The position numbers and the translations under genes are program-made. Below the pieces are notes generated by a model. It was given only the letters and a program-made list of their open reading frames with translations, searched no databases and had not been told where the DNA came from. Below, in pieces: positions 47,216 through 55,561 of a DNA stretch of 64,000 nt. The stretch lies in contig JAKCCV010000001.1 in NCBI GenBank assembly GCA_021838785.1, positions 1-64,000 on the forward strand. Direction: 5' to 3'. The stretch comes from Acidobacteriota bacterium (GTDB lineage Bacteria; Acidobacteriota; Terriglobia; UBA7540). Within the stretch, counting starts at the first letter, position 1. Each line of letters opens with the position of its first letter.

Positions 47216-48016
47216 CTAGGGCGTTGCTCCCTCCGCCGGCGTTCGGGTCAGCAAAAACATTCCTTCATGGTGAACGATAATGAGGTCGCCGTCCTGCGGC
47301 CGCGGAGAAAAGCCGGCGAGGTCGCCTGCCATCGAGTCATCCATCAATTGCCGCGTTTCCTGATATTTTTTCTGTCTCGGCTCCAGTCCCGCTCGCAACA
47401 TCCATTGATTGAATGACCGCTCCCGCCGCCGTACCGCCTGACGAGTGACCGTGAGCTGACATTTTTCGAACAGCCGCAGAAACGTCGTCAGCCGCAGGCT
47501 GAGCGTGTGGGAGGGGTCGCGCAGGGCCTCAATCTTGTTGTGCAAATCAAATTTGGAGTCGGATTCCGGGGCCACTGTATCCACCACGAAACAGCGCCCC
47601 GACGGTTTGGTCACACGAATCATTTCCGCCAGGGCCAGTTCCGGCTTCGCCATGTGATGGAAGGCGAACTGGCAGGTCACCAGATCGAAAGACCCGTCGC
47701 CGTAGGGCAGATGTTCCGCCTCACCTCGCTCAAAGGTCGCATTGGTTAGACCGCGCTCCTGCTGAAAGGTTCGCGCCTGACGCAACATGCTTTCCGTAAG
47801 GTCAAGGCCGTGCGCCCAGCGTACCCTCGGCGCGATGGCCAGCACAAAGGAGCCCGGACCGCAAGCCACGTCCAGCGCCACCTCGTTCGGCTGGGGCCTT
47901 GCGAACTCCACCTTCTCCTTCAGCCATTCCGGCGTGTCGCGGACGGCGTATTTTGAAAAGGCTTCCGTCGTCTTCGTAAACTGCTTCTGCACAACCTCTT
48001 GGTGTTTCTTCCCCAT
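47216..48016 (-). CDS. Class I SAM-dependent methyltransferase (UbiE/Methyltransf_11 type)
   Basis: A 266-residue methyltransferase. SAM motif I is EVALDVACGPGSFVLAIAPR, followed by GLDLTESMLRQART, GEAEHLPYGDGSFDLVTCQFAFHHM and LALAEMIRVTKPSGRCFVVD. The order and spacing match the small-molecule/quinone methyltransferase group; the substrate cannot be named. It converges with the permease gene (40-base gap) and is divergent from the DapA-like gene. Confidence 0.9.
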   Translation of the reverse strand: MGKKHQEVVQKQFTKTTEAFSKYAVRDTPEWLKEKVEFARPQPNEVALDVACGPGSFVLAIAPRVRWAHGLDLTESMLRQARTFQQERGLTNATFERGEAEHLPYGDGSFDLVTCQFAFHHMAKPELALAEMIRVTKPSGRCFVVDTVAPESDSKFDLHNKIEALRDPSHTLSLRLTTFLRLFEKCQLTVTRQAVRRRERSFNQWMLRAGLEPRQKKYQETRQLMDDSMAGDLAGFSPRPQDGDLIIVHHEGMFLLTRTPAEGATP

Positions 48017-48041
48017 CAGCTCCCGCCGCGCGATTTGCGCT

Positions 48042-48072
48042 TGTTTACGTCTTCCTAGGGATGTTATACAAT
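48042..48072 (+). promoter_or_regulatory. Candidate promoter of the DapA-like gene
   Basis: TTGTTT (48042-48047) and TACAAT (48067-48072) are 19 bases apart, between the divergent methyltransferase and DapA-like genes. The leader to the ATG at 48127 would be about 48 bases. The spacer is long, so the -35 assignment is tentative. Confidence 0.35.
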
Positions 48073-48126
48073 CCCCGTTCGCTTGGGAACCGAAAATTCC
48101 GACTTCCGACGAGCGGAATCCGATTC

Positions 48127-49029
48127 ATGGGTTTGACACCTGCGGAACTGAAGTCCTGTTTGCGAGGCTTAATCGGCTTCGGCGTCACGCCGTTCCATGA
48201 CGACTTCTCGGTGAATTTCGATGCCTTGCGACAAAACGCCTCCTCGCTTGCCACCTCCTGCGAGGTGGTGGTGCCCCTGGCAGGCAACGGAGAGATTTAC
48301 TCGCTTTCGCCGGAAGAGCACCGCGCGGTCGGTCGCGCCGTGGTCGAGGAAATCCGTCGCCGCAAGCCCGTCATCGTTGGCGTGGGTCTGACGGCGCCGC
48401 TGGCCTCTCAGCTTGCCCAGGCGGCGGAAGCTTACGGCGCCGACGGTCTATTGATTCTTCCTCCCTACTTTGTCCATGCCAATGAAGATGGCCTGTTGGC
48501 TTACTACCGCTCCATTGCGAGCGCCACGCGCCTCGGGGTGATTGTCTTTCAAACCCCCTCCGTCCAGTTCAGCCCTTGCCTACTGCGACGCTTGGCCGAA
48601 ATTCCCAATCTGATTGGTCTCAAAGATGAGAACGGTGACTTGGACCTGTTTGTCCGACAATGGGCGGCTGTGGGCGAGCGCCTGGAGCTGTTATGCGGCG
48701 TGGGGGAAATTCTTGCCCCCAGTTATTTTGCGTTGGGTGTGAGGGCGTTCACGAGCGGGTTGGTCAACTTTATGCCGGCAAGCTGCCGCCGGATGCTCGA
48801 GTTGCTCGAGCGCAGAGAATTTGAATCCGCGGCGCGCCTGGTGGAGCGAGAGATGCTTGAAATCTACGACCTCCGGGTGAAGCGTCCCGGTTATCGCACG
48901 TTGGTCATCAAGGAGGCCATGAATCTCTGCGGCCTCAACGCCGGCCCCGTGCGGCCGCCGCTCGCGCCTCTTCCTGAATCCGACCGGGAACAGTTGCGGC
49001 GCATTCTGACGCGGCTTGGACTTGTTTAG
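48127..49029 (+). CDS. DapA/KdgD-family class I aldolase or dehydratase
   Basis: A 300-residue TIM-barrel lyase of the dihydrodipicolinate synthase superfamily. GFGVTPFHDDFSVNFDAL starts the barrel, VVVPLAGNGEIYSLSPEEHRAV is the substrate loop, and the Schiff-base lysine is in LIGLKDENGDLD. The pattern and the C-terminus (PVRPPLAPLPESDREQLRRIL) resemble 5-dehydro-4-deoxyglucarate dehydratases. The residue that is normally the catalytic Tyr (YN-x-P or YNR) is Phe here (VIVFQTP), so the chemistry may differ. Start at ATG 48127; an extension to 48061 runs through the promoter. Neighbouring exported sugar-active proteins suggest sugar-acid catabolism. Confidence 0.82.
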   Translation: MGLTPAELKSCLRGLIGFGVTPFHDDFSVNFDALRQNASSLATSCEVVVPLAGNGEIYSLSPEEHRAVGRAVVEEIRRRKPVIVGVGLTAPLASQLAQAAEAYGADGLLILPPYFVHANEDGLLAYYRSIASATRLGVIVFQTPSVQFSPCLLRRLAEIPNLIGLKDENGDLDLFVRQWAAVGERLELLCGVGEILAPSYFALGVRAFTSGLVNFMPASCRRMLELLERREFESAARLVEREMLEIYDLRVKRPGYRTLVIKEAMNLCGLNAGPVRPPLAPLPESDREQLRRILTRLGLV

Positions 49030-49258
49030 CCTGGGAAGCGAGTGGCGCGAAGAATTTCAGCTTTGAGGATGGAGCAACTCTGCCGCGCGATGGCGCATAT
49101 GAACCATGAGGGGGACGCTCGATGAGCTATCACCCGACGCGGCCGGCCCAGAAGATGCGGTCTCTCGAATAAAGCACCTTGTCAACGCTTTCAAGCGGAT
49201 GGTTTGGCCACAGGGAAGGTAAAGCAAAACGTAGTGATCTTAAATGAGAGGGAGGAAC

Positions 49259-50134
49259 ATGCTTACACGACGGGACTTCATGGGAAAACTTATCGGAGGC
49301 GTGGCCGCCGGAACCGCGGCGGCCAGCACGGACCTGTGGGCGGCAGGGCGGTTAGCTTGGCCCGGACCCATTGGCTTGGAGCTTTACACGGTGCGATTTA
49401 TGTTTGCCAAGCACCCTGCCACCACGCTCAAGGAGGTGGCGGCGATTGGTTACAAGGAAGTGGAAATTGCGCCGGGACTGAAACCTTCCACGCTAAACCA
49501 GGACCTGCGGAACGCCGGCCTGACGGCGCCGAGCGGCTACTTCAACGTGCCGAAAACGACGGACGGCTGGAAAGCGTCCGTCGAGCGGGCTCACCGCTAC
49601 GGCCTCAAATACATCGTGGTAGGCGACGCCGCTCGCCTGAGCGAGGAAGGCTGGAAGCGCCGCGCCGCGCTCTTCAACCAGTGGGGCAAAATCTCGCGTG
49701 ACGCCGGAATCCAGTTCTGCTACCACGCCCACTTCCCCGAATTCGAGCGCGTGGACCATACCAGCGGCTATGACATTCTCCTTACAGAGTGCGACCCTCA
49801 TTTGCTCAAAATGGAGATGGATATTTTTTGGACGGTTTATGCGGGCAAAGATCCGCTAACGTATTGGCGGCGTTACCCCGGACGCTTTCCTCTGCTCCAC
49901 ATCAAGGACATGCGGAAAGGCGTCAAGATTAACCGACACGAATTTCCCAAGCCCAACGGCCCCAACCCCTTCGTCTCGGTGGGCGACGGAATTATCAACT
50001 GGAAACGCATCTTCGCGCACGTGCATGAGGCGGGCGCCAAGTACATCTACGTCGAACAGGACCGATGCAATCGCCCACCCTTGGTGGCCGCCAAGAGCAG
50101 CTACGAGTACCTGCGCCACTTGCGGCTGGATTGA
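49259..50134 (+). CDS. Tat-exported xylose isomerase-like TIM-barrel protein
   Basis: A 291-residue AP-endonuclease-2/sugar-phosphate isomerase-epimerase fold protein with an N-terminal Tat signal (LTRRDFMGKLIGGVAAGTAAAS). Barrel motifs: IGLELYTVRFMFAKHPATTLKEVAAIGYKEVEI, FCYHAHFPEFE (metal-binding His), LKMEMDIFWTVYAG and LLHIKDMRKG. The ATG at 49259 has GAGGGAGGA directly upstream and is preferred over 49244. Exported members are common in Acidobacteriota and Planctomycetota and usually act with Gfo/Idh proteins on sugars. Exact function unknown. Confidence 0.9.
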   Translation: MLTRRDFMGKLIGGVAAGTAAASTDLWAAGRLAWPGPIGLELYTVRFMFAKHPATTLKEVAAIGYKEVEIAPGLKPSTLNQDLRNAGLTAPSGYFNVPKTTDGWKASVERAHRYGLKYIVVGDAARLSEEGWKRRAALFNQWGKISRDAGIQFCYHAHFPEFERVDHTSGYDILLTECDPHLLKMEMDIFWTVYAGKDPLTYWRRYPGRFPLLHIKDMRKGVKINRHEFPKPNGPNPFVSVGDGIINWKRIFAHVHEAGAKYIYVEQDRCNRPPLVAAKSSYEYLRHLRLD

Positions 50135-50449
50135 AAAGGAGTCCCTGCGGGTCGGTCACGCCCGGCTCGCAGAGATTAAACCTTTCAGCAGCCTGGGCAG
50201 ATTAGGGCCAACCGTGGTAGCCGGCGGGTGCCCCGCACGCGCCGGCTCCGCCCGAGCAAAACCCGCGCGCTTCGCGCCGGAGTACCAATTGCCACAGGAG
50301 GGGCACGTTGATCTGCGTAGGTTTTGTGGCCTGCGTGGCTGCATAGTTGTGCCCCTCTCGGGAACGCCAGCCCCCGGGGAGCCCTCTCGCACGCTGCGGT
50401 TATGACACCCGAAGTTGCTCCAGCTTACAGGTTGTGGTAATTATACGCC
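50135..50449. other. Intergenic region left of the second RM island
   Basis: About 315 bases in which I see no gene. The sequence is GC-rich with short inverted motifs (GGAACGCCAGCCCCCGGGG region) but no clear terminator. It becomes noticeably more AT-rich at about 50410, where a possible promoter for the following methyltransferase fragment lies. This may be the left border of transferred DNA. Confidence 0.4.
50415..50443 (+). promoter_or_regulatory. Candidate promoter in front of the second RM island
   Basis: TTGCTC (50415-50420) and TAATTA (50438-50443) are separated by 17 bases. The ATG of the methyltransferase fragment at 50450 follows after six bases, the same close spacing seen at other leaderless starts here. 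It could now drive the downstream endonuclease-methyltransferase genes. Confidence 0.4.
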
Positions 50450-50641
50450 ATGCCCATGGGCGCCCGATTTCCGCTCGACTCCGCTCCCGTCAGGGATTGT
50501 GACAGCAACAAGTTACTTCCTGAGGATCGCCCGGCGCATGATTGGTACCGGTTCGTGCTCTCGTTTCCCACACATTTTGTCCGCGAATACTTGCAGCGCT
50601 TTAGAATTAAACGGGGACACCTTGTCCCGGACCCCTTCTGA
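50450..50641 (+). pseudogene. N-terminal fragment of a DNA methyltransferase
   Basis: A 63-codon frame containing PAHDWYRFVLSFPTHFVREYLQRF and GHLVPDPF. In site-specific DNA methyltransferases this block (HDWYRFVLSFPPHLVRxYLxRF ... VLDPFCGTGTT) immediately precedes and begins the SAM-binding motif. Here the frame stops with TGA exactly where the Cys of DPFCGTG is expected, and the sequence then changes to the AccI-type endonuclease gene (ATG 50648). The methyltransferase core is therefore missing; the fragment is a remnant left at the junction of the second RM cassette. Confidence 0.75.
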
Positions 50642-50647
50642 GGACGG

Positions 50648-51601
50648 ATGACCTCTTTCGATAGCGCGCTATCTGTTCCGCAGGAAGACCTGACCATCGA
50701 ACTGCGCCCGGGCCGCCGCCTTCCGTGGGCGGACTTCCTCCTTAACCCGCGTCGCCTGCGTGGCAGCGACTTCCTGATGCGATGGTCGCAGGGACAATGG
50801 AGCGAGGAAAGGTTGATTCAGGCTGTAAACGAGACGGGTGCATACTTTGCCCTGCCTTACGGGCCGAGCGGCACAGCGCCCGACAGCGATGTGAGAGAAT
50901 TCGAGCTATACTTCGAGCGGCTGGAGAGGGCTGGCCTCGGAAAGCTCAAACGGCCCGACATGCTTATTTTTTCGGCGAAGAACGAAGGCCGAGCCCGAAA
51001 GATCGTTGAGTCCTTGGGCGGCAAGGAAGAGCTCCCTTTTACGCCGGAGGGCGAGCTTAGGATGCGGTCGCTTCTCGAGATGGCGTTCCTCGCTATCGAG
51101 TGCGAGAACAGCCTATGGAAGGCCAAGGCCATGCCGGACTTTGGCTCCCAGCTCACTCCGCAACGCAGGCTCGGCGGAAGGTTGGGTCTCAAGAAATCCG
51201 CGGTAGTCCCGACGGTTATAATAAAGGAAGAGGACCGCTCGCCGTTGCAACAATGGCAGAAGCAGCGCAGCATCCCGGTCCACGTTTGGCACGTTTTTTA
51301 CGATATGGCCGTGGGTATCTCTCTGGATGAGGCGGACCGCCTGATTGCAGCAGGGCTCATCGAGCCAACCGAGCAGGTCTTTCAGGCTCCGGGCGGCGCG
51401 ACCACCAAGAAGGTGATTTACAAAATTTACTACCAATATGCCTATGAGCTTGGCGCGTCCACATCCGAACCAACGCTCGTGGCGGATTACATCGCGGACA
51501 AGAACGGACGTATTCTGCCCTATGTGCGATTCCAGGGTGGCTCACTCGAGATCGCGGCTGAGGCTGTCGACGTGCTGCGCCGCGCTTCGGAGGGAAAGTA
51601 A
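50648..51601 (+). CDS. AccI-type type II restriction endonuclease
   Basis: A 317-residue protein that I recognise as a member of the AccI family. Typical stretches are LRGSDFLMRWSQGQWSEERL, GAYFALPYGPSGTAPDSDVR, VPTVIIKEEDRSPLQQWQ, IPVHVWHVFYDMAVG and VFQAPGGATTKKVIYKIYY. The nuclease site is of PD-(D/E)XK type: KRPDMLIF (D104) and, after a spacer, AIECENSLWKAK (E151/E153, K158 or K160). AccI cuts GT^MKAC; the target of this protein may be the same or a relative. Its stop (TAA) is followed directly by the ATG of the methyltransferase, so both are on one mRNA. The gene starts six bases after the truncated methyltransferase fragment. Confidence 0.85.
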   Translation: MTSFDSALSVPQEDLTIELRPGRRLPWADFLLNPRRLRGSDFLMRWSQGQWSEERLIQAVNETGAYFALPYGPSGTAPDSDVREFELYFERLERAGLGKLKRPDMLIFSAKNEGRARKIVESLGGKEELPFTPEGELRMRSLLEMAFLAIECENSLWKAKAMPDFGSQLTPQRRLGGRLGLKKSAVVPTVIIKEEDRSPLQQWQKQRSIPVHVWHVFYDMAVGISLDEADRLIAAGLIEPTEQVFQAPGGATTKKVIYKIYYQYAYELGASTSEPTLVADYIADKNGRILPYVRFQGGSLEIAAEAVDVLRRASEGK

Positions 51602-53233
51602 ATGCGCCGTGCGATAGGGTCGCCGGTCCAGCCTTTGCCACGGTCAGGCCCAGAGCGGGAGAATCTCCGTGAGAAGGGGCAGTTCTGGACGCCCGATTGG
51701 ATCGCCGACGCGATGGTTGCCTACGTTGTCCAGGAAGGGTGCGACCATTTATTTGACCCCGCGGTCGGCACTGGCGCCTTTTTCCTGGCATGGAAGCGGC
51801 TGAGGCGCTGGTTCGGCGGACGAAGAATCGAGATGCGTGGGTGCGAGATCGACCCGGAGCTTCTTCGGCAGGCAGTCATGGCCGGCCTTTCACCCGAGGA
51901 TCTGTGCCGGGTGGAGATTCGGGATTTCACGCTCGATCCGCCAAAGGCTCGCCAGACAGCTATCGTCGCAAATCCTCCGTACATTCGACACCACCGAATC
52001 CCTCCACACGCGAAGCGCGAACTTCGCGCTTTCGGGGCGCGCCTCATTGGCAAGGCACTGGACGGCCGAGCCGGGACCCATGTGTACTTTCTTCTAAGGG
52101 CTCTGGAATTGCTCGATACGAACGGGCGGCTCGCGTTCATCGTGCCGGCGGACACCTGCGAGGGGATTTTCGCTTCAGCGTTGTGGAACTGGATCACGGC
52201 AAGGTATAGACTGGATGGGGTAGTGACGTTCGCGGCGGAAGCTTCTCCGTTTCCCGACGTGGACACCAATCCCGTGATTTTCATGATCCGAAATTCCCCT
52301 CCCGAGGAGCGGTTCACCTGGATAAGGTGCTCGGCTCGCGGCGCGGGGGGCCTCATGACCGTCGTCGGGTCCGGCTTCCGACCGAGATCGCCAGCTTGCG
52401 GGGTAGAGGTGTTTAGGCGTGGGCTCGACGAGGCGCTGGCGACGGGACTGTCGCGGCCGCCGAAGGCGGGAGCGCAGCCCGAAGGGCCAGTGCTCGGCGA
52501 TTACGCCCGCGCCGTGCGGGGGATTGCCACCGGCGCCAATGAATTCTTCTTCATGACCAGGGCTCAGGCGCGAGATCTGCGGATTCCGGAAGGGCTTCTT
52601 GTTGCCGCCATCGGTCGGACGCGCGATGTAGGCGGCGATGAAGTGAGCGCCGAAACCCTGCGCAAGCTGGAGGCCAAGGGAAGGCCGACCCTGCTTTTTT
52701 CCCCCGATGGCCGCCCCAGGTCGCTGTTTCCCGGGTCTGTGCGAGATTACCTGAAGCACGGCGAGGAGCTTGGATTGCCCACGCGGCCTCTGATTGCAAG
52801 CAGGAACCCCTGGTACAAGATGGAAGTCCGCAAGCCGCCCCCTTTTCTTTTCGCCTACCTGGGACGCCGCAGTGTCAGGTTCGTCCGCAACGTGGCCGGA
52901 GTGGTCCCGCTCACCTGCTTTCTGTGTGTGTACCCGCTCGACGATTCGCCGGAATTCGTTGAAAAGTTGTGGAGGGTGTTGAGGCATCCACAGACGATTT
53001 CGAACCTGGCCTTGGTCGGAAAGTCCTATGGCGGAGGAGCAATCAAAGTAGAGCCACGGGGTCTCGAACGGCTTGCCCTCCCGTCGGCCGTGGTGTCATC
53101 CGTCGGATTGGAGCAGTCCCCCGTGACGCACCAAATGCAGCTCCTCTGGTCCAGGCCCGCAACGCGTCTCGGCATCTCGCCGCACACGTCGAAGGCTGGG
53201 AGCCAAACCGCAAGAGGAGGAGTGTTCTCGTGA
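51602..53233 (+). CDS. Gamma-class N6-adenine DNA methyltransferase of the AccI-type system
   Basis: A 543-residue Eco57I/TaqI-like methyltransferase. KGQFWTPDWIADAMV is the motif X region, HLFDPAVGTGAFFLAW motif I (residues 50-64), GCEIDPELLRQ motif II and IVANPPYIRHHRI the catalytic NPPY (residues 124-127), the order of gamma-class enzymes making N6-methyladenine. The C-terminal half is the target-recognition region (for example PLIASRNPWYKME, FAYLGRRSVRFVRN). It should protect the sites cut by the upstream endonuclease. ATG directly abuts the endonuclease stop; TGA overlaps the ATG of the next small gene by one base. Confidence 0.92.
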   Translation: MRRAIGSPVQPLPRSGPERENLREKGQFWTPDWIADAMVAYVVQEGCDHLFDPAVGTGAFFLAWKRLRRWFGGRRIEMRGCEIDPELLRQAVMAGLSPEDLCRVEIRDFTLDPPKARQTAIVANPPYIRHHRIPPHAKRELRAFGARLIGKALDGRAGTHVYFLLRALELLDTNGRLAFIVPADTCEGIFASALWNWITARYRLDGVVTFAAEASPFPDVDTNPVIFMIRNSPPEERFTWIRCSARGAGGLMTVVGSGFRPRSPACGVEVFRRGLDEALATGLSRPPKAGAQPEGPVLGDYARAVRGIATGANEFFFMTRAQARDLRIPEGLLVAAIGRTRDVGGDEVSAETLRKLEAKGRPTLLFSPDGRPRSLFPGSVRDYLKHGEELGLPTRPLIASRNPWYKMEVRKPPPFLFAYLGRRSVRFVRNVAGVVPLTCFLCVYPLDDSPEFVEKLWRVLRHPQTISNLALVGKSYGGGAIKVEPRGLERLALPSAVVSSVGLEQSPVTHQMQLLWSRPATRLGISPHTSKAGSQTARGGVFS

Positions 53234-53469
53234 TGAGAAATTATCATTTTAGCTGCGGGGATTCTACGCACGGGCCGGTTGGTTTGGCCGGGAGCGTACG
53301 CGCGCGAACCAAGTCCGAGGCCCTGCTCAAGGTCAGGCGAGCACTGAGCAAAGCCGTCGGCCCCTACGGTGAGGTCGCGGTTCCTTCGCGCGGGGCCTCT
53401 CTAAATTACTTAAACGTGTACCTGAGCCCCCAAAACATCCGGGCAACGGATATAGACTGCGAGCCGTGA
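53233..53469 (+). CDS. Small protein of unknown function coupled to the AccI-type methyltransferase
   Basis: A 78-residue protein beginning in the TGATG overlap with the methyltransferase stop. It has the appearance of a folded small domain: YHFSCGDSTHGPVGLAGSVRA, ARTKSEALLKVRRALSKAV, then YLNVYLSPQNIRATDID. Similar short beta-alpha-beta proteins accompany some RM genes, but I cannot assign a function. Tight translational coupling indicates it belongs to the RM operon, perhaps as an accessory or regulatory subunit. The next 170 bases contain no gene I can support. Confidence 0.6.
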   Translation: MRNYHFSCGDSTHGPVGLAGSVRARTKSEALLKVRRALSKAVGPYGEVAVPSRGASLNYLNVYLSPQNIRATDIDCEP

Positions 53470-53637
53470 AGTCAGCGAGGACGACCTTCGAGCCTACCGC
53501 CAGCGTGGTTCGGATTGAATCATCCCTCAATACAGCGGGATCGGCGACTGGGATGCGCTGCCGGAGCGTGAGAAAACCGGTTTTCCGGCCGCTGCCCGGC
53601 GGGACCGTCTGAAAGTTGTGACTCGGGCGAACAAGTC

Positions 53638-54096
53638 TTATTGCGGGCGGACGAGGGGCGGAACCTGAGCCATCTCCGTGGATTGCTTAGGCAAGCCGAC
53701 CACCTGGAGCCGAACGCGGGCAAGTCCGGCGCCGACAAAGCCGAGGCGTTTTGCTGCCAGCCGGGAAACGTCCACGATACGCCCTGGGATGGCTGGGCCA
53801 CGGTCGTTGACCGTTAACGTGACCGAGCGGGAATTGGCCAGGTTGGTAATCCGAACCTTAGTTCCCATCGGAAGGCTTGGGTGGGCACAAGTAAGCGCAT
53901 TCATATCATAGAGTTGGCCGCTCGCCGTATAATCCCCCATGCATTCCCTCCCGTACCAGCTTGCCACGCCAACCTGAGCCCTGAACAGCGGCGCGTTTGG
54001 AGCGCTCAAAAGCTTTTGCCGAGGGGAACGGGCTTCCGATCGGACGGAGAGGGCCACCATCCCCACGATTGCACAACCGAACATCAAGTTTCGCAT
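53638..54096 (-). CDS. rlpA: RlpA-like septal/lytic transglycosylase
   Basis: A 152-residue exported double-psi beta-barrel protein. After a signal peptide (MFGCAIVGMVALSVRSEA) the RlpA core is clear: GVASWYGRECMGDYTASGQLYDMNALTCAHPSLPMG, VRITNLANSRSVTLTVNDRGP (conserved Asp) and IVDVSRLAAKRLGF. RlpA proteins cleave denuded glycan strands of peptidoglycan at septa or act as envelope scaffolds. No SPOR domain is present, and no lipobox Cys is obvious. GGAGG lies 4 bases upstream of the ATG. It is separated from queG by 112 bases and borders the RM island on its other side. Confidence 0.9.
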   Translation of the reverse strand: MRNLMFGCAIVGMVALSVRSEARSPRQKLLSAPNAPLFRAQVGVASWYGRECMGDYTASGQLYDMNALTCAHPSLPMGTKVRITNLANSRSVTLTVNDRGPAIPGRIVDVSRLAAKRLGFVGAGLARVRLQVVGLPKQSTEMAQVPPLVRPQ

Positions 54097-54208
54097 TCAA
54101 CCTCCAGATGCTCCTGTTCACCATCACGAGCAAGCCCGAGTCAGAAGTTCCTAATTGCGCTTTGGGATATGGGTAAAAATTACACGATTCAGGGGTGGTT
54201 TGTCAAGC

Positions 54209-55438
54209 TTAATTGCCGAGCATGGGTGGTTGGGCGGTGGCGGGGGCACACTCGACGGCGCTTTGGTTGGCCTCGACTCTTCGCAAGGCCCAAAGAGCGT
54301 GCTCTTGCACGAGCGCGTCAGGATAATGCAGCAACCGCCTGAGCCAAGGTACAAACCGGGTGTCGCCGCTGTTTCCAACCGCAATGCAGAGATTGCGAAG
54401 CCAGCCGCGATATTTGGCGCGCTTAATCGGAGAATTCCTAAACGCCGTTTGGAAATCCTCGGCGGTTAGCGCCGTAAGGTTCTCGAGCGAAGGGTTGAAA
54501 AGAGAAAAAGAGTCTCCGAAGCCATTCAAGCCTTGGCCTGCAGGGTGAGGAATCGTTAAACGAAGCGGCTGAAATTCGGGGATTTCGGTGGTTGCCGGAT
54601 GTTGATGGGTCAGTCGCGTCTCTCCTTGACGTGGGCTCGTTGAGTTCCAGGGGCACACATCCTGGCAGATATCGCACCCAAACACGTTCCGTCCCACCGC
54701 CGGCCTCAGCTTTTCAGGGATGGCCCCCTTGAGTTCTATCGTGAGGTAGGCGATGCAGCGTGAAGCGTCCATCACGTAAGGCTGGACCAGGGCTCCTGTG
54801 GGACACGCATCCAAGCAGCGAGTGCAGGAGCCGCAACGGTCCGGAGCGGGCCCATCCGGCGCCAGCTCAAGACTGGTCAGCACCACCCCGAGGAAAAACC
54901 ATGAACCCTTCTGCTGATTGATAATCAATGTGTTCTTGCCCATCCATCCAATACCCGAAGAGCGAGCCAAGGCTCTCTCGTTGACCGGCCCCGTATCCAC
55001 GTAAACACGGGTTTCAGCGCCGGGAGCGAGCGCCACGAGCGCCTCCCGCAGCCGCTCCAGGCGCTCACGCATCACCGAGTGATAATCGCGGCCCCAAGCG
55101 TAGCGAGAAATCCAGGCCCGCAGGCCGTCCGATGGATGCGGAGGTTGCCCGGCTTCCCTTCCCTGCGTTCCAGCCGTCTCCTTGCCGACGCACTCTGTCG
55201 AATAAGGCAAGGAGGTGTTATAGACCAGCCCAACCAAGATGGCGGACCTTGCCGATGGAAGAACAAGCCGCGGGTCCTCTCGCTTCGGGTTGCGGAGATA
55301 ATGCATTTCCCCGCCAAAGCCCTTCTGGAGCCAGCGCCGCGCAAATTCGGGACCCTCGGCCACCGGAAGCGAAGTAATGCCCACCAGGTCAAAACCACAT
55401 TCAATAGCGCGGCGCTTGATAAGGTCGCCCGGGATCAC
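54209..55438 (-). CDS. queG: Epoxyqueuosine reductase
   Basis: The cobalamin-dependent enzyme of the last step of queuosine synthesis on tRNA, about 409 residues from the GTG at 55438. IKRRAIECGFDLVGIT begins the family fold. Two [4Fe-4S] clusters are visible: CGSCTRCLDACPTGAL (Cys202, 205, 208, 212) and, with Cys228, FGCDICQDVCPWN (Cys255, 258, 262). A C-terminal HEAT-like stretch (WLRRLLHYPDALVQEHALWALRRVE) is typical. The frame opens at ATG 55525, but a TATCAT -10-like hexamer ends 6 bases before the GTG, so the shorter, leaderless start is favoured. Confidence 0.92.
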   Translation of the reverse strand: MIPGDLIKRRAIECGFDLVGITSLPVAEGPEFARRWLQKGFGGEMHYLRNPKREDPRLVLPSARSAILVGLVYNTSLPYSTECVGKETAGTQGREAGQPPHPSDGLRAWISRYAWGRDYHSVMRERLERLREALVALAPGAETRVYVDTGPVNERALARSSGIGWMGKNTLIINQQKGSWFFLGVVLTSLELAPDGPAPDRCGSCTRCLDACPTGALVQPYVMDASRCIAYLTIELKGAIPEKLRPAVGRNVFGCDICQDVCPWNSTSPRQGETRLTHQHPATTEIPEFQPLRLTIPHPAGQGLNGFGDSFSLFNPSLENLTALTAEDFQTAFRNSPIKRAKYRGWLRNLCIAVGNSGDTRFVPWLRRLLHYPDALVQEHALWALRRVEANQSAVECAPATAQPPMLGN

Positions 55439-55561
55439 CGTTCCATGATAACGCAATGCGGGCCGCTGAAGGGCCGTCGGCTCGGCTTTGGACGAGGCGC
55501 CGTCGCACGGCAGTAGCACGCACAAAAAACAAGATAGGCCGCAGCTCAGGCTGAACAGAAG

